From contig NZ_FUZA01000001.1 in the NCBI RefSeq assembly GCF_900167945.1, forward strand, positions 1,302,001 to 1,366,000: a stretch of DNA of 64,000 nucleotides. Reading direction: 5' to 3'. The notes under the pieces are model-generated. The model ran no database searches and was not told the DNA's origin. It worked only from the letters and a program-made list of their open reading frames with translations. Both the position numbers and the translations under genes were made by a program. Positions 62,515-64,000 of this stretch are shown one piece after another (within the stretch, counting starts at the first letter, position 1; every line of letters begins with the position of its first letter). The stretch is from Dyadobacter psychrophilus (GTDB lineage Bacteria; Bacteroidota; Bacteroidia; Cytophagales; Spirosomataceae).

Positions 62515-64000
62515 TTTGATATGCTTTAATTTCCTGTTGATTTATCCCGAATAAAAGCTTGTCGCCCACGGGCAGCACACTTCTTACGTCTCCCTTCAAA
62601 TTGAAACCGGACCGGTCCTGCTTGATGTAGGCAAACCCGCCCTTGCCATTTCCCTTTAATAAAACGCCAAAATTCGCGTCATACTTACCAAATCGCAACC
62701 GCGCCTTACTTACATTGCCGCAGAGCAGCAAGTCCTTATTGCCATCCTTATCAAAATCAACGGCTGTAATGGTGTAAACGGGTGAAATTTGGCTTTGGAA
62801 TGGAAGCGGCCTTTCAGCAAACTTACCATTGGCGCCTTGCTCAAAATATGCCGTCTTCAAATAGTTAGCCTTCAATTCTTTCGCTCCTTCAAGTTCGTCT
62901 GCGGTGAAAATCTCTTTTACGGTTGCATCTGCGTAGGTTTTGTAATCCTGAAACCGCGTCCGCATAATGCTCATCTGATCCAGCATTTCGTCGCGCGTTA
63001 CATACGGATAACTTTTGCCCTGAATGTAAAAACTCATAATCGGGTCGATGGAGCCGTTGTCATCGAAGTCTTTATATATCATTTCAACAGGCTCTGCGTC
63101 GCTGGCTTTGCATTGACTGTTCAATCCCAAATTCCCAATGACCAGGTCGTCCTTACCGTCGCCATTCAGGTCGGTCAGCAATAATTTATTCCACCAACCG
63201 CTGTATTGTTTATCAAAATATGTGCTGGTTTTGTTTTCCAGCTTGCCATTAACATTAATGTAAACCGTTATCGGCATCCATTCACCCACGACGATCAGAT
63301 CAGGCTTTTTGTCACCATTCAGATCCGTCCAGGCTGCATCCGTTACCAGGCCAATGTTTGCCAGCTCCGCAGAAAGGTTTGCCGTTTGATCAGAGAATTT
63401 CCCGGACCCATCATTGATTAAAACGTAGCTTCGCGGCGTTTCGGGATAACGGCCAGGGATTACCCGACCGCCTACGAACAGGTCGGGCTTGTTGTCTCCG
63501 TTCACGTCTGCAACGCGCACGCAGCTTGTGCTGGTGATCATTTTAGGCAATGCACCCGCGCTTTTGGAAAAATTACCTTTGCCATCATTTAAATATAAAC
63601 GGCTCTGCAACAACGGATCTTCGGGCATGAATGTGGCATAACCGCCGCTGCCAACAAAGAGGTCCTGGAATCCGTCGCCATTGGCGTCAAAAAAAACCGC
63701 ATCTGTATCATCACTTTGCTTATCCGCTTCAAATGCTGGCATCGGTTTGCTTGTAAAAGTGCCGCCTTTTTGCTGCAAATAAAGCTTACCTGCTTCGCCC
63801 GAGCCGCCTCCTGCGAATATATCTTCCAACCCATCCCCATTCACATCGCCTTTTATTAAGCATGGACCGGAGAAAGAAATCGGGTTAATAAGCAGTGGCT
63901 GCCGCTTGAAATCATTCGTAGTGCTCGCCTTTCCGTTGTACGCAATGGGCGATTGAACGACATTATAAAGCGGGTTGGCCGTTTCCATTCCTGGTTTAAC
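62498..64000 (-). CDS. VCBS/FG-GAP repeat protein, C-terminal part
   Basis: The frame is open to the right edge, and the ATG at 63988 is probably internal. The visible ~500 residues are FG-GAP/VCBS blades. Repeated D-x-N-x-D-x-x-x-D-L calcium-type loops occur, for example DVNGDGLEDIF, DANGDGFQDLFV, DVNGDNKPDLFVG, DLNGDKKPDLIVVG and DLNGDGKDDLVIGN. It is likely a secreted beta-propeller similar to CRTAC1-type proteins, probably calcium-binding. It overlaps the haloperoxidase gene by 17 bases, so the two are coupled. Confidence 0.93.
   Translation of the reverse strand, partial: VKPGMETANPLYNVVQSPIAYNGKASTTNDFKRQPLLINPISFSGPCLIKGDVNGDGLEDIFAGGGSGEAGKLYLQQKGGTFTSKPMPAFEADKQSDDTDAVFFDANGDGFQDLFVGSGGYATFMPEDPLLQSRLYLNDGKGNFSKSAGALPKMITSTSCVRVADVNGDNKPDLFVGGRVIPGRYPETPRSYVLINDGSGKFSDQTANLSAELANIGLVTDAAWTDLNGDKKPDLIVVGEWMPITVYINVNGKLENKTSTYFDKQYSGWWNKLLLTDLNGDGKDDLVIGNLGLNSQCKASDAEPVEMIYKDFDDNGSIDPIMSFYIQGKSYPYVTRDEMLDQMSIMRTRFQDYKTYADATVKEIFTADELEGAKELKANYLKTAYFEQGANGKFAERPLPFQSQISPVYTITAVDFDKDGNKDLLLCGNVSKARLRFGKYDANFGVLLKGNGKGGFAYIKQDRSGFNLKGDVRSVLPVGDKLLFGINQQEIKAYQIGKVQ

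Noticed and set aside
1-64000. CRISPR arrays, tRNA or rRNA genes, insertion sequences and prophage genes
   Set aside because: I looked for regularly spaced repeats, cloverleaf-like stretches in the gaps, transposase motifs and phage structural genes, and saw none. A covariance-model search would be needed to exclude small RNAs.

Overview
The window is a chromosomal segment of a Bacteroidota bacterium, most likely of the order Cytophagales and close to Dyadobacter or Spirosomataceae. This placement rests on gene families, not on a database search. The supporting families are SusC/SusD pairs, DUF4302, DUF4249, DUF5723 and DUF3276 proteins, a type IX secretion 'plug' protein, lipoproteins whose cysteine is preceded by LxxC-type boxes, and promoters with the Bacteroidota -7 box TAnnTTTG. 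I see no rRNA, tRNA, IS element, prophage or CRISPR array.

Layout. Positions 1-10409 hold two outer-membrane import loci facing each other. The end of a SusC gene with its SusD runs rightwards. A complete SusC-SusD-zinc metallohydrolase-DUF4302 operon runs leftwards, and the two share one terminator near 3200. Positions 10606-24807 are mostly housekeeping: siroheme synthesis, an ABC-F ATPase, a Uma2 nuclease-like protein, the T9SS plug, YchF, a PUR-alpha-like protein, RlpA, a DUF58 protein, RadA, a small porin-like barrel, a LytTR regulator, PheS and an esterase. Positions 24926-33124 carry a circularly permuted ATP-grasp protein, a DUF5723 protein, MsrB, PBP1A and an ABC exporter.

Positions 33295-39737 look like one carbohydrate-use locus: an AraC regulator, then GH88-like hydrolase, sugar isomerase/epimerase, Gfo/Idh/MocA dehydrogenase, SDR and MFS transporter, with tight or overlapping junctions. 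Positions 40023-43797 hold a small secreted protein, two tandem Tat-type Gfo/Idh/MocA proteins and a GH18 lipoprotein. Positions 43800-44547 are a small toxin-antitoxin-like island: an XRE regulator divergent from a SymE-like protein, followed by a decayed VapC (PIN toxin) remnant.

Positions 44661-49448 carry an SDR, an AraC regulator, an SMP-30 lactonase-like protein and an M3 oligopeptidase. Positions 49530-52956 carry a TonB receptor with a DUF4249 lipoprotein. Positions 53259-61183 hold small conserved proteins, a DUF421 membrane protein with a zinc-ribbon tail, threonine aldolase, a D-amino-acid-oxidase-like flavoprotein, an MBL hydrolase, a patatin and a DUF4143 ATPase. Positions 61213-64000 carry a vanadium-haloperoxidase-like lipoprotein and the end of an FG-GAP repeat protein.

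The most unusual observation is the flavoprotein at 56982-58130. Its sequence motifs occur in circularly permuted order relative to D-amino-acid oxidase, behind a Tat-type lipoprotein signal.
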